The notes: generated by a model not told the origin, from the sequence alone. A stretch of DNA of 64,000 nt from Hyphomicrobium_A sp963724945 (GCA_963724945.1 CAVRWL010000002.1:248001-312000); one strand, 5' to 3'; positions 42,102 through 50,787 are shown, numbered from the stretch's first letter. Program-made: numbers and translations.

Positions 42102-42831
42102 CGAGGACCGCGCCCAGCAGGAATTCCTCGTTGCCCGAGCCGCCCTTGATGGGGGAGGGGATCACTCCGACGACACGCCAGCCGCCCACGCTTGCAAGCC
42201 AGTTTGTGACCGCGTCGACCGCGGCCTGCCGCGCGGCCGCATCGCGCACGATGCCGCCCTTGCCGATGCGCGCGCGGCCCACCTCGAACTGCGGCTTGAT
42301 GAGCGCTGCAAGCCAGGCGCCGGGTGCTGCGAGCGCCAGCGCGGGGCGCAGCGCCTTGGTGAGCGAGATGAAGCTCAGGTCGGCGACGATGGCCGCGATG
42401 GGCTCAGGAAGAAGCGCGGGCGTCAGATCGCGCGCATCGCATCCTTCGAGCGAGACGACACGCGTCTCGCACCGAAGGCTCGCGTGCAGCTGATCGTGGC
42501 CGACGTCGACGGCATAGACTTTCTGTGCGCCGCGCTGGAGCAGCACTTGCGTGAACCCTCCCGTCGACGCACCGACGTCGAGCACGATCCGGCGACGCGG
42601 ATCGAACTTGAAAGCATCAAGCGCGGCGGCGAGCTTCGCGCCCGCGCGCGAAACGGCATCGGCGCTACCGGGCTCGAGCGTCAGCGCCTGCTCGACACCG
42701 ACCTCCATACCCGCTTTCGTGCAAACCTGCCGGTCCACCAGCACCTTTCCATATTTGATCAAATCGCGTGCGCGCGACCGGGTCGGGACAAGCCCGCGCT
42801 CAACAAGAACAACATCCAACCGCTTTCGCAT
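42094..42831 (-). CDS. tlyA: TlyA family rRNA methyltransferase / hemolysin-type
   Basis: 245 aa. N-terminal S4 RNA-binding domain (KRLDVVLVERGLVPTRSRAR), then a FtsJ-type methyltransferase fold with SAM motif VLDVGASTGGFTQVLLQRGA and the KDKE-type residues (Lys in LIKPQFEVGR). TlyA 2'-O-methylates rRNA and is often adjacent to dxs in alphaproteobacteria. Overlap with the next gene indicates an operon. Confidence 0.95.
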   Translation of the reverse strand: MRKRLDVVLVERGLVPTRSRARDLIKYGKVLVDRQVCTKAGMEVGVEQALTLEPGSADAVSRAGAKLAAALDAFKFDPRRRIVLDVGASTGGFTQVLLQRGAQKVYAVDVGHDQLHASLRCETRVVSLEGCDARDLTPALLPEPIAAIVADLSFISLTKALRPALALAAPGAWLAALIKPQFEVGRARIGKGGIVRDAAARQAAVDAVTNWLASVGGWRVVGVIPSPIKGGSGNEEFLLGAVLDG

Positions 42832-42901
42832 GATTCGAATTCTACGCTATCTTTGCGCCCGCACTCAAAAGCCGGTGCAAAACCCCCAACGGAGGCCCCC
42901 C

Positions 42902-43408
42902 ATGAGACGTGCGCTTGCCGCCACACTCCTCGTCCTCTCGCTCGCCGCCTGCGGCAAGAGCTCGACGACGTCCGACGCCATGAAGGAAGCGCCGAAGCCG
43001 GAGGCGACCGCGCCGGCGGAAACAGCGGGCGCACCTGCGGATAAAGCCGAGATGCGCACGCCATCACCAGCGGGCGCCAAGGTCATGATCCTCCAGCCCG
43101 CGAACGGCGCCACTGTCAAGAGCCCCGTCACCGTCAAGTTCGGGGTGGAGGGCATGGAGGTGGTGCCGGCCGGCACCGACAAGCCCAATAGCGGGCACCA
43201 TCACCTGTTCATCGATAGCAAGCTTGAGGATCCCAACGCGCCGATCCCGTCCGACGCCAACCACATCCATTACGGCAAGGGGCAGACGGAGGCCCAGATC
43301 GAGCTTCCGCCGGGCAAGCACACGCTGCAGGACGTGTTCGCCGACAAGAACCACATCCCGCACGACCACCCCGTCGTGTCGGACGTGATCACCATCACGG
43401 TGGAGTAG
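42902..43408 (+). CDS. DUF4399 lipoprotein
   Basis: 168 aa from ATG 42902 with GGAGG upstream. Signal peptide with lipobox LAAC, then a Pro/Ala/Glu-rich linker and a compact domain with NSGHHHLFIDSKLEDPNA, HIHYGKGQTEAQIEL and HDHPVVSD. The family (DUF4399) has clustered His residues that could bind metal; function is not established. Located between the divergent tlyA and convergent dxs genes. Confidence 0.9.
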   Translation: MRRALAATLLVLSLAACGKSSTTSDAMKEAPKPEATAPAETAGAPADKAEMRTPSPAGAKVMILQPANGATVKSPVTVKFGVEGMEVVPAGTDKPNSGHHHLFIDSKLEDPNAPIPSDANHIHYGKGQTEAQIELPPGKHTLQDVFADKNHIPHDHPVVSDVITITVE

Positions 43409-43411
43409 GCG

Positions 43412-43443
43412 TTTCCCTCTCCCCGCAAGCGGGGAGAGGGAAA
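43412..43443. terminator. Bidirectional terminator-like palindrome
   Basis: Near-perfect 15-bp arms TTTCCCTCTCCCCGC (43412-43426) and GCGGGGAGAGGGAAA (43429-43443), separated by AA. Flanking T- and A-runs fit rho-independent termination in both directions, serving the lipoprotein gene from the left and dxs from the right. It is also a better-preserved member of the repeat type at 12225. Confidence 0.8.
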
Positions 43444-43447
43444 TAGC

Positions 43448-45370
43448 TCAGGCGCGGTTCGCCTCGCTCAGGAGCGGTTCGCGGCCGAGCGCGCTCAAAA
43501 CGGTGGCGACGATGCCGGGCGCGTTGAGGCCGGCGATCTCGTACATGCGCTCGGGCTTGTCCTGGTCGATGAAGACGTCGGGCAGCACCAACGAGCGCAC
43601 CTTGAGGCCGCGGTCCAGAAGCCCGCTTTGCGCCAGGAATTGCAGCACGTGGCTGGAAAAGCCGCCGACCGCGCCCTCCTCCACCGTCACCAAAACCTCG
43701 TGCTCGCGCGCGAGCCGGCCGATGAGCTCCTCATCGAGCGGCTTGGCAAAGCGCGCATCCGCCACCGTCGCCGACAGCCCGAACGCGGCGAGCTGCTCGG
43801 CAGCCTTGAGGCACTCTGTGAGCCGCGGGCCCAGCGACAAAAGCGCCACCGCCGTGCCTTCGCGCAGGATGCGGCCCTTGCCGATGGCGAGCGGGACACC
43901 CTCCTCGGGCAGTGTGACGCCGGTGCCTTCCCCGCGCGGGTAGCGGAAGGCGCAAGGGCGGTCGTCGATTGCCGCCGCGGTCGCCACCATGTGCACGAGC
44001 TCGGCCTCGTCGGCTGCCGCCATCACCACGAACCCCGGCAGGCAGGAGAGATAGGTGACGTCGAAGGAGCCCGCGTGCGTCGGCCCGTCGGCGCCCACGA
44101 GGCCCGCCCGGTCGATGGCAAAGCGCACGGGCAGGCGCTGGATGGCGATGTCGTGCACGACCTGGTCGTAGGCGCGCTGCAGGAAGGTCGAGTAGATCGC
44201 CGCGAACGGCTTCAGCCCTTCCGTGGCGAGCCCGCCGGCGAACGTCACCGCATGCTGCTCGGCGATGCCGACGTCGAAGGCGCGCTCGGGGAACTCTTTT
44301 GCGAACAGGTCGAGCCCGGTGCCGTCGGGCATCGCCGCGGTGATGGCGACGATCCTGGCGTCCTTCTTGGCCTCCTTGATGAGGCTCTCGGCGAACACGC
44401 GCGTGTAGCTGGGCGCGTTGGGCTTGGGCTTTACCTGTGCGCCGGTGATGACGTTGAACTTGGCGACCCCGTGGTACTTGTCGTCGGAGGCCTCGGCAGG
44501 GGCATAGCCCTTGCCCTTCTTGGTGACGACGTGAACGAGGATGGGGCCTTGCTTGGCCTCGCGCACGTTCTTCAAGACGGGCAAAAGCTGCGATAGGTCG
44601 TGCCCGTCGATGGGCCCGACGTAGTAGAAGCCCAATTCCTCGAACCAGGCCCCGCCCTGCCACAGGTGGCGGGTGTACTCCTCCATGCGGGCAGCGCGCC
44701 GCTCCCAGCTCTTGGGCAATTGCTTGGCGAGCTGCTTGGCGATGTCGCGCAGATAGAAATAGGTGCCGCTCGAGGTGATGCGGGCGAGATAGGACGAGAG
44801 CGCGCCCGTCGGCGGCGCGATCGACATGTCGTTGTCGTTCAGGACGACGATCAGGCGCTCATCGCGCGCGCCGGCATTGTTCATGGCCTCGTACGCCATG
44901 CCGGCCGACATGGCGCCGTCGCCGATGACGCACACGACGTTGTTTGAGCGCCCTTCCAGATCGCGCGCCACCGCCATGCCGAGACCGGCGGAGATGGAGG
45001 TGGAGGAGTGCGCCGCGCCGAAGGCGTCGTACTCGCTCTCGGCGCGCTTGGCGAACCCCGACAGGCCGCCGGGTGCGCGCAGGGTGCGAATGCGGTCGCG
45101 CCGGCCGGTGAGGATCTTGTGGGGGTACGTCTGGTGGCTCACGTCCCAAATCAGCCGGTCGCGCGGGGTATCGAACACCCAATGCAGCGCCACGGTCAGC
45201 TCGACGACGCCGAGCCCGGCGCCCAAGTGACCGCCCGTCACCGACACGGCATCGATCGTCTCCTGGCGCAGCTCGGCGGCGAGCTGTGGCAGATCCTGTT
45301 CGGGCAGCTGGCGCAGATCCTCGGGCGTCGTCACGCGGTCGAGGAGCGGTGTCTTGGAGGGGCTGTCCAC
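43448..45370 (-). CDS. dxs: 1-deoxy-D-xylulose-5-phosphate synthase
   Basis: 640 aa. Thiamine-diphosphate binding in VIGDGAMSAGMAYEAMNNAG then ARDERLIVVLNDND, an RDRLIWDVSHQTYPHKILTG segment, and central EQHAVTFAGGLAT. Catalyses the first step of the MEP isoprenoid pathway from pyruvate and glyceraldehyde-3-phosphate. Full length. In relatives it lies next to xseB; here two secreted-peptide genes and one hypothetical come between them. Confidence 0.97.
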   Translation of the reverse strand: MDSPSKTPLLDRVTTPEDLRQLPEQDLPQLAAELRQETIDAVSVTGGHLGAGLGVVELTVALHWVFDTPRDRLIWDVSHQTYPHKILTGRRDRIRTLRAPGGLSGFAKRAESEYDAFGAAHSSTSISAGLGMAVARDLEGRSNNVVCVIGDGAMSAGMAYEAMNNAGARDERLIVVLNDNDMSIAPPTGALSSYLARITSSGTYFYLRDIAKQLAKQLPKSWERRAARMEEYTRHLWQGGAWFEELGFYYVGPIDGHDLSQLLPVLKNVREAKQGPILVHVVTKKGKGYAPAEASDDKYHGVAKFNVITGAQVKPKPNAPSYTRVFAESLIKEAKKDARIVAITAAMPDGTGLDLFAKEFPERAFDVGIAEQHAVTFAGGLATEGLKPFAAIYSTFLQRAYDQVVHDIAIQRLPVRFAIDRAGLVGADGPTHAGSFDVTYLSCLPGFVVMAAADEAELVHMVATAAAIDDRPCAFRYPRGEGTGVTLPEEGVPLAIGKGRILREGTAVALLSLGPRLTECLKAAEQLAAFGLSATVADARFAKPLDEELIGRLAREHEVLVTVEEGAVGGFSSHVLQFLAQSGLLDRGLKVRSLVLPDVFIDQDKPERMYEIAGLNAPGIVATVLSALGREPLLSEANRA

Positions 45371-45524
45371 GCAGGCATCCTGGCTCGGGGGGTTGCCCTT
45401 CGTTATGTCACACTCTGGCGCGCCCGCAAGAGCGCATAAATCGCCGCGGCGCCCTCTGAAAGACGGACGCGGCCCCTAAGAGCCGCGCCCGCCCCTTGTT
45501 TCAGGTCCAAGACCCCTTTGGCTC

Positions 45525-45704
45525 TCAGCCCTTGAATATCTTGCTGAGCTCCTTGTCGAGGCTCTTCAAGTCCGAGTCGATGCACTTGATGAGGTCGCCC
45601 TTCGCAGAGCATTCGTCGGCGGCGCTTGCCGGCGTCGCAACCATGGTCCCCATCAAGAGGCCAGCGGCCGCAAGCACAGACAAGCTCTTCACTACAAATT
45701 TCAT
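45525..45704 (-). CDS. Small secreted protein with two cysteines
   Basis: 59 aa from ATG 45704 with GGAGAG upstream. Signal peptide MKFVVKSLSVLAAAGLLMGT ending in ATPASA; the same signal-peptide pattern recurs in the His-rich peptide to the right. Mature part of about 31 residues: DECSAKGDLIKCIDSDLKSL then DKELSKIFKG. Amphipathic helix with one Cys pair. Unknown function. Confidence 0.7.
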   Translation of the reverse strand: MKFVVKSLSVLAAAGLLMGTMVATPASAADECSAKGDLIKCIDSDLKSLDKELSKIFKG

Positions 45705-45920
45705 TGTACTCTCCCCTACTATCACCCCTCCCCAAGCCGGCGACGAAAATAGAGGATCGCCGCCGCCCCCCGGGGATCAGAGCAGCTTATCGGGCTTATG
45801 AGGGACGTACTAGCCTTAACGATGGGCCCGCCGCCCGTTCCCGCTTTCGCCGTGCGCCAACTTGCGTTGCACACGCTCGGGACCCCGACTGGCTTGCAAA
45901 GGCTGGCTTGCAAAGCAAGA

Positions 45921-45943
45921 GCGCGGCTCCGGGGGAGCCGCGC
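45921..45943 (-). terminator. Rho-independent terminator for the His/Cys-rich peptide gene
   Basis: Perfect 10-bp stem GCGCGGCTCC (45921-45930) and GGAGCCGCGC (45934-45943) with loop GGG. Read on the minus strand it lies about 30 bp after the stop of the His-rich peptide gene and is followed by TCTTGCTTT. A tandem GGCTTGCAAA repeat lies just beyond. Confidence 0.75.
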
Positions 45944-45972
45944 TGCAGCAAATTCTCAAGCGTTTGCGGTGC

Positions 45973-46143
45973 TTACCAGCAGCGATGGTGCCGGTGGTGG
46001 CGGTGGTGGCAGGAGTACACCTTGTGATGGCAGCCGTGGTAATGCCGCTTCCAGTGGCACGCGCTGGCAGGCGTCGCCGCCATGGCGCTCATCAGGACGA
46101 GGCTGCCAGCCAAAGCGGCAAACGTTTTGACGCCGAACTTCAT
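45973..46143 (-). CDS. Secreted His/Cys-rich peptide (candidate metal-binding)
   Basis: 56 aa from ATG 46143 with GGAG upstream. Signal peptide MKFGVKTFAALAGSLVLMSA plus MAATPASA, then a mature peptide of only 28 residues that contains 11 His and 4 Cys (CHWKRHYHGC, HHKVYSC, HHRHHRHHRCW). Density of His/Cys strongly suggests metal binding, for example copper, zinc or nickel, in the periplasm or outside. The longer open frame (to 46233) is unlikely because it would disrupt the signal peptide. No metal-related neighbours, so function remains inferred. Confidence 0.75.
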   Translation of the reverse strand: MKFGVKTFAALAGSLVLMSAMAATPASACHWKRHYHGCHHKVYSCHHRHHRHHRCW

Positions 46144-46361
46144 TGCTCTTCTCCCGTTTTGTGAACAAGCACCCCCAGACGTCCGGCGGATCGATGAAAT
46201 CCCCCGAAGCCCCCTTGGGGACGGCGCGCACACTAACCGGCTTGCGCCCGGCGCGCTAGCCAGAACATTTGCACCCCTTTGCCACAGGTGAGGGTCACCT
46301 CAACCCAAGCGCCAATTGACGTTCCGCGTGGGAAAAATAGCGTCGCCACAAAGGTGTGCCG

Positions 46362-46871
46362 ATGAAGAAACGGACAATTTTCGTAAATGATAAAATGCAG
46401 CGCGGCTACCGCTACGAATGCAGCGCGCCGATGGGGCGCGGCTTCGATCCGGACTTCACGCCCGAGTTGACGCCGTCCGAGATGCTGCAGCTCGGCGTCT
46501 TCGGCGGCAAGTACATGACAGACTGCGCAGAGGAGTTCCCCAAGAGCTGGTTTGCGCGCGCCAAGCTGTCGCCCAAGCGGTACGACCCCTCGCTCAACTA
46601 CTTCGGCGTCGACGCGAGCCAGCCGCTGTCGGAGTGGCGCCGCAAAGGCTGGATCCACCCCGACGATCCACGCGGCTGGTTCCAATGGTACTGCCGCTAC
46701 TACATGGGCCGGCGCATGCCCGAGGAGGACCGGCGACAGATCAAACGTTGGAAAGCAATCCGCCGGCACGTCGCGCAAGTTAAGCGCCACTGCGAGCCGG
46801 GCGATCTCATGTGCCGACGGCGCCAGCGCCAGGCGCTGCTGCACTGGGCCTACGACGCCCGCAAGATTTGA
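46362..46871 (+). CDS. Conserved hypothetical protein, aromatic-rich
   Basis: 169 aa from ATG 46362 (GTG 46356 is alternative). Very rich in Trp/Tyr/Arg, with segments such as LGVFGGKYMTDCAEEFP, GWIHPDDPRGWFQWYCRYYM and a basic C-terminus (RQRQALLHWAYDARK). I recall similar proteins in diverse bacteria annotated only as hypothetical. No signal peptide. Four Cys (one early, DCAEE, WYCRYY, HCEPGDLMC). Role unknown. Ends 3 bp from the convergent xseB stop. Confidence 0.8.
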   Translation: MKKRTIFVNDKMQRGYRYECSAPMGRGFDPDFTPELTPSEMLQLGVFGGKYMTDCAEEFPKSWFARAKLSPKRYDPSLNYFGVDASQPLSEWRRKGWIHPDDPRGWFQWYCRYYMGRRMPEEDRRQIKRWKAIRRHVAQVKRHCEPGDLMCRRRQRQALLHWAYDARKI

Positions 46872-46873
46872 GG

Positions 46874-47146
46874 TCAGCCCTGGGGGTCGAGCGGCTCGGT
46901 GCCCTTAGGGCTCCCGTCGCTTGCGAAGGTGAGCTTCTCCACCTTGGCCTCGGCCTGCTTCAACAGCCGGTCGCAGTGCTCCTTCAAGACCTCGCCGCGC
47001 TCGTAGATCGCAATCAACTCCTCGAGCTCCACGTCGCCGCGCTCGAGCCGGTTGACGATGCCCTCGAGTTCCTTCAACGCGCGCTCGAAGCTCATGTCCT
47101 TAATGTCGGCGTGTTTGGCGCTGGCCTTGGCCATGGTCATATCCAT
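46874..47146 (-). CDS. xseB: Exodeoxyribonuclease VII small subunit
   Basis: 90 aa from ATG 47146 with GAGG upstream; ATG 47134 also works. XseB domain: SFERALKELEGIVNRLERGD followed by VELEELIAIYERGEVL, then a charged C-terminus. Partner of XseA in single-strand DNA degradation; xseA is not in the window. Directly downstream of the HDAC-like gene (28 bp) on the same strand, the normal rhizobial order. Confidence 0.93.
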   Translation of the reverse strand: MDMTMAKASAKHADIKDMSFERALKELEGIVNRLERGDVELEELIAIYERGEVLKEHCDRLLKQAEAKVEKLTFASDGSPKGTEPLDPQG

Positions 47147-47174
47147 GCGTCCTCGAGAGTTGCGCTCCAAGAGT

Positions 47175-48119
47175 TCAAACGCCGACGTCCATCAGCGTCT
47201 TGACGTGCACGGCAACCGATCGCGCCAGCGCCGTCAAGTCATAGCCCCCCTCAAGCATCGAGACGATGCGTCCGTGGCAGTGTCGCTTGGCCATGTCGGC
47301 AAGCTTCTCCGTGGCCCACATGAAATCGGCCTCAACGAGCCGCAGGTTGGCGAGCGGGTCGGCCTGATGCGCATCGAAGCCGGCCGAGATCACGATGAGA
47401 TCGGGGCCGAAGTTGTGCAGCGCGGGGAGAATGCGCGATTCGAACGCCTCGCGGAACCGCTCGCCGGCATCGCCCGCGCGCAAAGGCGCATTGAACACAT
47501 TGCCGGCGCCCCTCTCATCGAGGGCGCCGGTGCCGGGAAAGAGCGGCATCTCGTGGGTCGAGGCGTAGAACAGATCCTTGTCCGACCAGAAGATGTCCTG
47601 GGTGCCGTTGCCGTGGTGCACGTCGAAATCGGCGATCGCGATGCGCTCTGCCCCATGCTTTGCGCGTGCATAGAGGCCGGCGATCGCCGCATTCGAGAAC
47701 AGGCAGAAGCCCATGGCGCGGTCGGCCTCCGCATGGTGGCCGGGCGGCCGCACCTGGCAGAACGCGTTGGCGGCGCGTCCTGTCATCACCGCGTCGACAC
47801 CGTGCAGGCCGGCGCCGACGGCTCGCAGCGCTGCCTCCCATGAGCCCGGCGAGATCACCGTGTCGGCATCGACGTGGCGCGTGCCGTTGATGGGGCCCGT
47901 GGCGAGGCCGCGGATCTCCTCCAGGTACGCGACCGTATGCGCGCGCGCGATGTGCTCCTCGACGTCCTCGCGCAGCGGCGCCTCCTCGCGGACAAGGTCC
48001 TTGAACACGTCGTGGGCCAGGATCATGTCGATCGCCCGCATGCGGTCGGGGCGCTCGGGGTGGCCGGGGCCGGTGTCGTGATTGACGAAAGAGGGGTGCG
48101 TGATGAGGAGCGTGGCCAT
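47175..48119 (-). CDS. Histone deacetylase superfamily amidohydrolase (acetoin utilisation type)
   Basis: 314 aa from ATG 48119; the frame extends to 48287 through a palindromic repeat and is not used. Zinc site and catalytic motifs are intact: RPPGHHAEADRAMGFC, DFDVHHGNGTQ and SAGFDAHQADPLANL. Cytoplasmic deacetylase acting on acetylated lysine, polyamines or related amides; the substrate cannot be inferred. Downstream gene is xseB. Confidence 0.94.
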   Translation of the reverse strand: MATLLITHPSFVNHDTGPGHPERPDRMRAIDMILAHDVFKDLVREEAPLREDVEEHIARAHTVAYLEEIRGLATGPINGTRHVDADTVISPGSWEAALRAVGAGLHGVDAVMTGRAANAFCQVRPPGHHAEADRAMGFCLFSNAAIAGLYARAKHGAERIAIADFDVHHGNGTQDIFWSDKDLFYASTHEMPLFPGTGALDERGAGNVFNAPLRAGDAGERFREAFESRILPALHNFGPDLIVISAGFDAHQADPLANLRLVEADFMWATEKLADMAKRHCHGRIVSMLEGGYDLTALARSVAVHVKTLMDVGV

Positions 48120-48186
48120 GGCAGCGTCTTTGTTGCGCCCCCATGTTAGCGCGATGCGCCAAAAGGACCAGTGCCGGCACGTTAAC

Positions 48187-48262
48187 GGTGTCAGACCCGG
48201 AGGGTCTGACACCGAGTTCGAGGTGTGGCAACGCCGGTGTCTGACCCTCTGGGTCTGACTCC
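48187..48262. repeat. Two palindromic units of a GGTGTCAGACCC-type repeat
   Basis: Unit 1: GGTGTCAGACCC (48187-48198) and GGGTCTGACACC (48202-48213), a perfect 12-bp stem with a 3-nt loop. Unit 2: GGTGTCTGACCC (48236-48247) and GGGTCTGACTCC (48251-48262), 10 of 12 paired. Starts are 49 bp apart. REP-like intergenic palindromes. They lie between the HDAC and dehydrogenase genes and may end the dehydrogenase transcript. Confidence 0.7.
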
Positions 48263-48267
48263 GGATC

Positions 48268-49173
48268 TCACCGCATCGTTTTGGCAACCAGTTGGGAGAG
48301 ATCCGCCAGATTCGCGACGGTCACGCCCGGCGGCGGGGGCCGATCGGCCGGCACGAAGAAGTCGGGCGCGAGCGGTGCCCCTGGCACGACGCTGTACTTG
48401 GCAAAGTCGCGAACGCCGCCCGTCTCGTAGAGGAAGCTGTCATCGATCAGAAAGTTGCCGGTAAAGCTCAGTGCCGGCTGCTGGAACACGAAATGCGCCG
48501 CGTCCGCCACGATCTCGGCGTGACGGCTCATGCGTACGACCGCCTCGCCACCGAGCACGTTGCGGATCGCCGCAGTGGCGATCGTCGAGCGCGGCCACAG
48601 CGCGTTGACGGCGATGCGGTCGGGCTTCAGCTCCTCGGCAAGGCCTAGAACGCAGAGGCTCATGCCGTACTTCGCAACCGAGTATGCGAGATGACCGGCG
48701 AACCATTGCGGCTTCATATCGAGCGGCGGCGACAGCATCAGCACGTGCGCGTTGTCCGCCCTCTTCAGGTGTGGCAGGCAGGTCTTGGTGACGAGGAACG
48801 TGCCGCGCGTGTTGACGGCGAGCATCAGGTCGAGACGCTTGAGCGGCGTCTCGGCGATTGGGCTCAAGAACAGCGCGCTGGCGTTGTTGACGCAGATGTC
48901 GATGCCGCCGAACTTTTCAACCGTCGCCGCAACGGCGCGCTCGACTTGCTCCTCGAAGCGGATGTCGCAGGCGAGCGCCAGCGCCTTGCCGCCCGCCGCC
49001 TCGACCTCGGCCGCCGCCGTCTCGACGGTGCCCTCGAGTTTGGGGTGCGGCTCTTGCGTCTTGGCGACGACGGCGACATTGGCGCCGTCGGCGGCGGCGC
49101 GCTTGGCGATTGCGAGCCCGATGCCGCGGCTCGCACCCGTGATGAAAACCGTCTTGCCCTTGAGCCCTGCCAT
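48268..49173 (-). CDS. Short-chain dehydrogenase/reductase, HSDL2-like
   Basis: 301 aa from ATG 49173. Classic Rossmann motif TVFITGASRGIGLAIAKRAA, NNASALFLSPI (NNAG-like), and active-site YSVAKYGMS in place of YxxxK, preceded by VLMLSPPLDM. The C-terminal region (FFVPADRPPPPGV) is typical of the HSDL2-like SDR group. NAD(P)-dependent oxidoreductase on an unknown substrate. 11 bp from the upstream gene, so probably co-transcribed. Confidence 0.92.
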   Translation of the reverse strand: MAGLKGKTVFITGASRGIGLAIAKRAAADGANVAVVAKTQEPHPKLEGTVETAAAEVEAAGGKALALACDIRFEEQVERAVAATVEKFGGIDICVNNASALFLSPIAETPLKRLDLMLAVNTRGTFLVTKTCLPHLKRADNAHVLMLSPPLDMKPQWFAGHLAYSVAKYGMSLCVLGLAEELKPDRIAVNALWPRSTIATAAIRNVLGGEAVVRMSRHAEIVADAAHFVFQQPALSFTGNFLIDDSFLYETGGVRDFAKYSVVPGAPLAPDFFVPADRPPPPGVTVANLADLSQLVAKTMR

Positions 49174-49184
49174 CGCCCCCTCTC

Positions 49185-50705
49185 TCATCCCGCTCCGGCC
49201 ATGGTACGCGTGGTGATCCAGCGCAGGAAGCGGAAGGGGAGCAGCGCGATCCCGACCAGCTGCAGGAGCAGCGAGACGAGAAGCGCGGGCAGGCCGGCGA
49301 CCGGCAGGAAGAGGAGAAGGAAGGCCAGGAGGCGCGCGACCTGCGCGGCGCGGTAGCCGGTGATCGCGGAATATTCGGCGCGGCTCTCCTTGGGCCAGAT
49401 GCGCTCCCACCATGCGCGCGCCACCGGCCACCCGAGGATGCCGGCGATAAGACCGACGAGATAGACGACTTGGACGTCCGACGGAAGCCAGGGGATGATG
49501 CGGCTGTCGAGCTCGTGCTGGCGCTCCTCGTCGCGCGCGTGCACCTCGACCGCGCTCGTGACGACGTTGCCGGTGATGTTCGAGGCGACCGTGCTCAGCC
49601 AGTCGCCGATCATTCCGCTGATCGGCTCTGCCGTTGCACCCTCTGGCACGGCGCGGATGAGGATGCGGCCGCCGCCCTCGCGTGCGACGCTCACACAGAA
49701 CCCGCCGCGGCTTGCGCCCAGCACATCGAGGAAATCGCCGAAGGTCGCCCGCTTCAAGGCATCGTCGAGCCCGTCGACGGCAATGCGCTGCCACAGCCAG
49801 TTGCGGCCGCCCGGCTGGCGCGGCGCGGGCGCGTGCAGGATCACCAAATTGACGTCGGCGTCGGCGGCCGCCTCGATCACGTCGATGATCTTCAGGCTCT
49901 GCTCGGGTCCGCTCGGCGGCTGGAACAGCAAGCGGTCGTCCTCGACGCGGCCCGTGACGAGCACGGTCTGCCCGCGCAGCGAGCGCACCGCGCCCGCAAG
50001 CGCGGCAGGATCGATTTTGTCGACGAGCGCGCCCCGCGTGGCGGGGTCGATCCGCGGCGCGGATGCGAGCGCCGTGGGGCCGCCGGGCTCGAGCGCCAGC
50101 GTGCGGATGCTCGAGCGGCTCAAGGGACGCTCGATCCGGGCGATCGCTTCCTCGAAGAGCGCAGGCTCGGTGAGCTCGACGTGCAGATTGGGACGCACCG
50201 CGGCATAGAGCGCGGACGGGCTCCCTCCGAGGTCATTGATGAGCGGATAGCTGTCCTTTCCGACGACGACGCGCAGGGATGCACCGGCCGGAAGATCCTT
50301 CAGCAGCGCCCGCTGGCCGAACACCGTGTCCTCGGTCAGATAGAGCGTCAGCCTCGCGTCCGCAGCGGCGTCGGGCAGCAGCGTCGGCACGGCGCGGGTG
50401 AGCTCGTCGGGCGTGCCGGCGGTGAACACCTCGCCGGCGCGGTTGACGAACTTCCAATGACCCTCGGGCGTGGCGTGCGCTGCAAGCGCCACGCCGTTGC
50501 CGGCGACGGGGAGCGCCTTCAGGTGCGCGGCCGCCCGGTCGAGGCTGCCGATGCCGGATCTGGCCGCCGTCGTGCCGACCTCATCCGCCTCGCGTGCAAG
50601 CTTTGTGAGCCAATTGGCCTGCGCAGCCGGCACGGCCACCGCGAGCAGCATCGCCGCGCAGGCGCCACGCAGGAGCCAATGGCTGAATTCGAGGACCAAT
50701 TGCAT
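49185..50705 (-). CDS. Large exported membrane protein of unknown function
   Basis: 506 aa from ATG 50705. Signal peptide (LLRGACAAMLLAVAVPAAQA). A long periplasmic part (about residues 30-395) without recognised domains is followed by a C-terminal set of hydrophobic helices (VYLVGLIAGILGWPVARAWW; ARLLAFLLLFLPVAGLPALL; LLQLVGIALLPFRFL). Strands such as GQTVLVTGRVEDDRLLFQPP suggest beta-rich folding. I do not recognise the family. It is followed 11 bp later by the dehydrogenase gene. Confidence 0.75.
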   Translation of the reverse strand: MQLVLEFSHWLLRGACAAMLLAVAVPAAQANWLTKLAREADEVGTTAARSGIGSLDRAAAHLKALPVAGNGVALAAHATPEGHWKFVNRAGEVFTAGTPDELTRAVPTLLPDAAADARLTLYLTEDTVFGQRALLKDLPAGASLRVVVGKDSYPLINDLGGSPSALYAAVRPNLHVELTEPALFEEAIARIERPLSRSSIRTLALEPGGPTALASAPRIDPATRGALVDKIDPAALAGAVRSLRGQTVLVTGRVEDDRLLFQPPSGPEQSLKIIDVIEAAADADVNLVILHAPAPRQPGGRNWLWQRIAVDGLDDALKRATFGDFLDVLGASRGGFCVSVAREGGGRILIRAVPEGATAEPISGMIGDWLSTVASNITGNVVTSAVEVHARDEERQHELDSRIIPWLPSDVQVVYLVGLIAGILGWPVARAWWERIWPKESRAEYSAITGYRAAQVARLLAFLLLFLPVAGLPALLVSLLLQLVGIALLPFRFLRWITTRTMAGAG

Positions 50706-50787
50706 CGTTACCAGCCTACACACTGTTTGGACAGAATTCAGCCCGACCGGCTATGGATTGCTCGCAATCCAAAGGGTTCAGCGCACA

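Noticed and set aside
40560..42149. 529-codon plus-strand open frame running from cobB
   Set aside because: Out of frame with cobB and antisense to the RNA methyltransferase; no domain.
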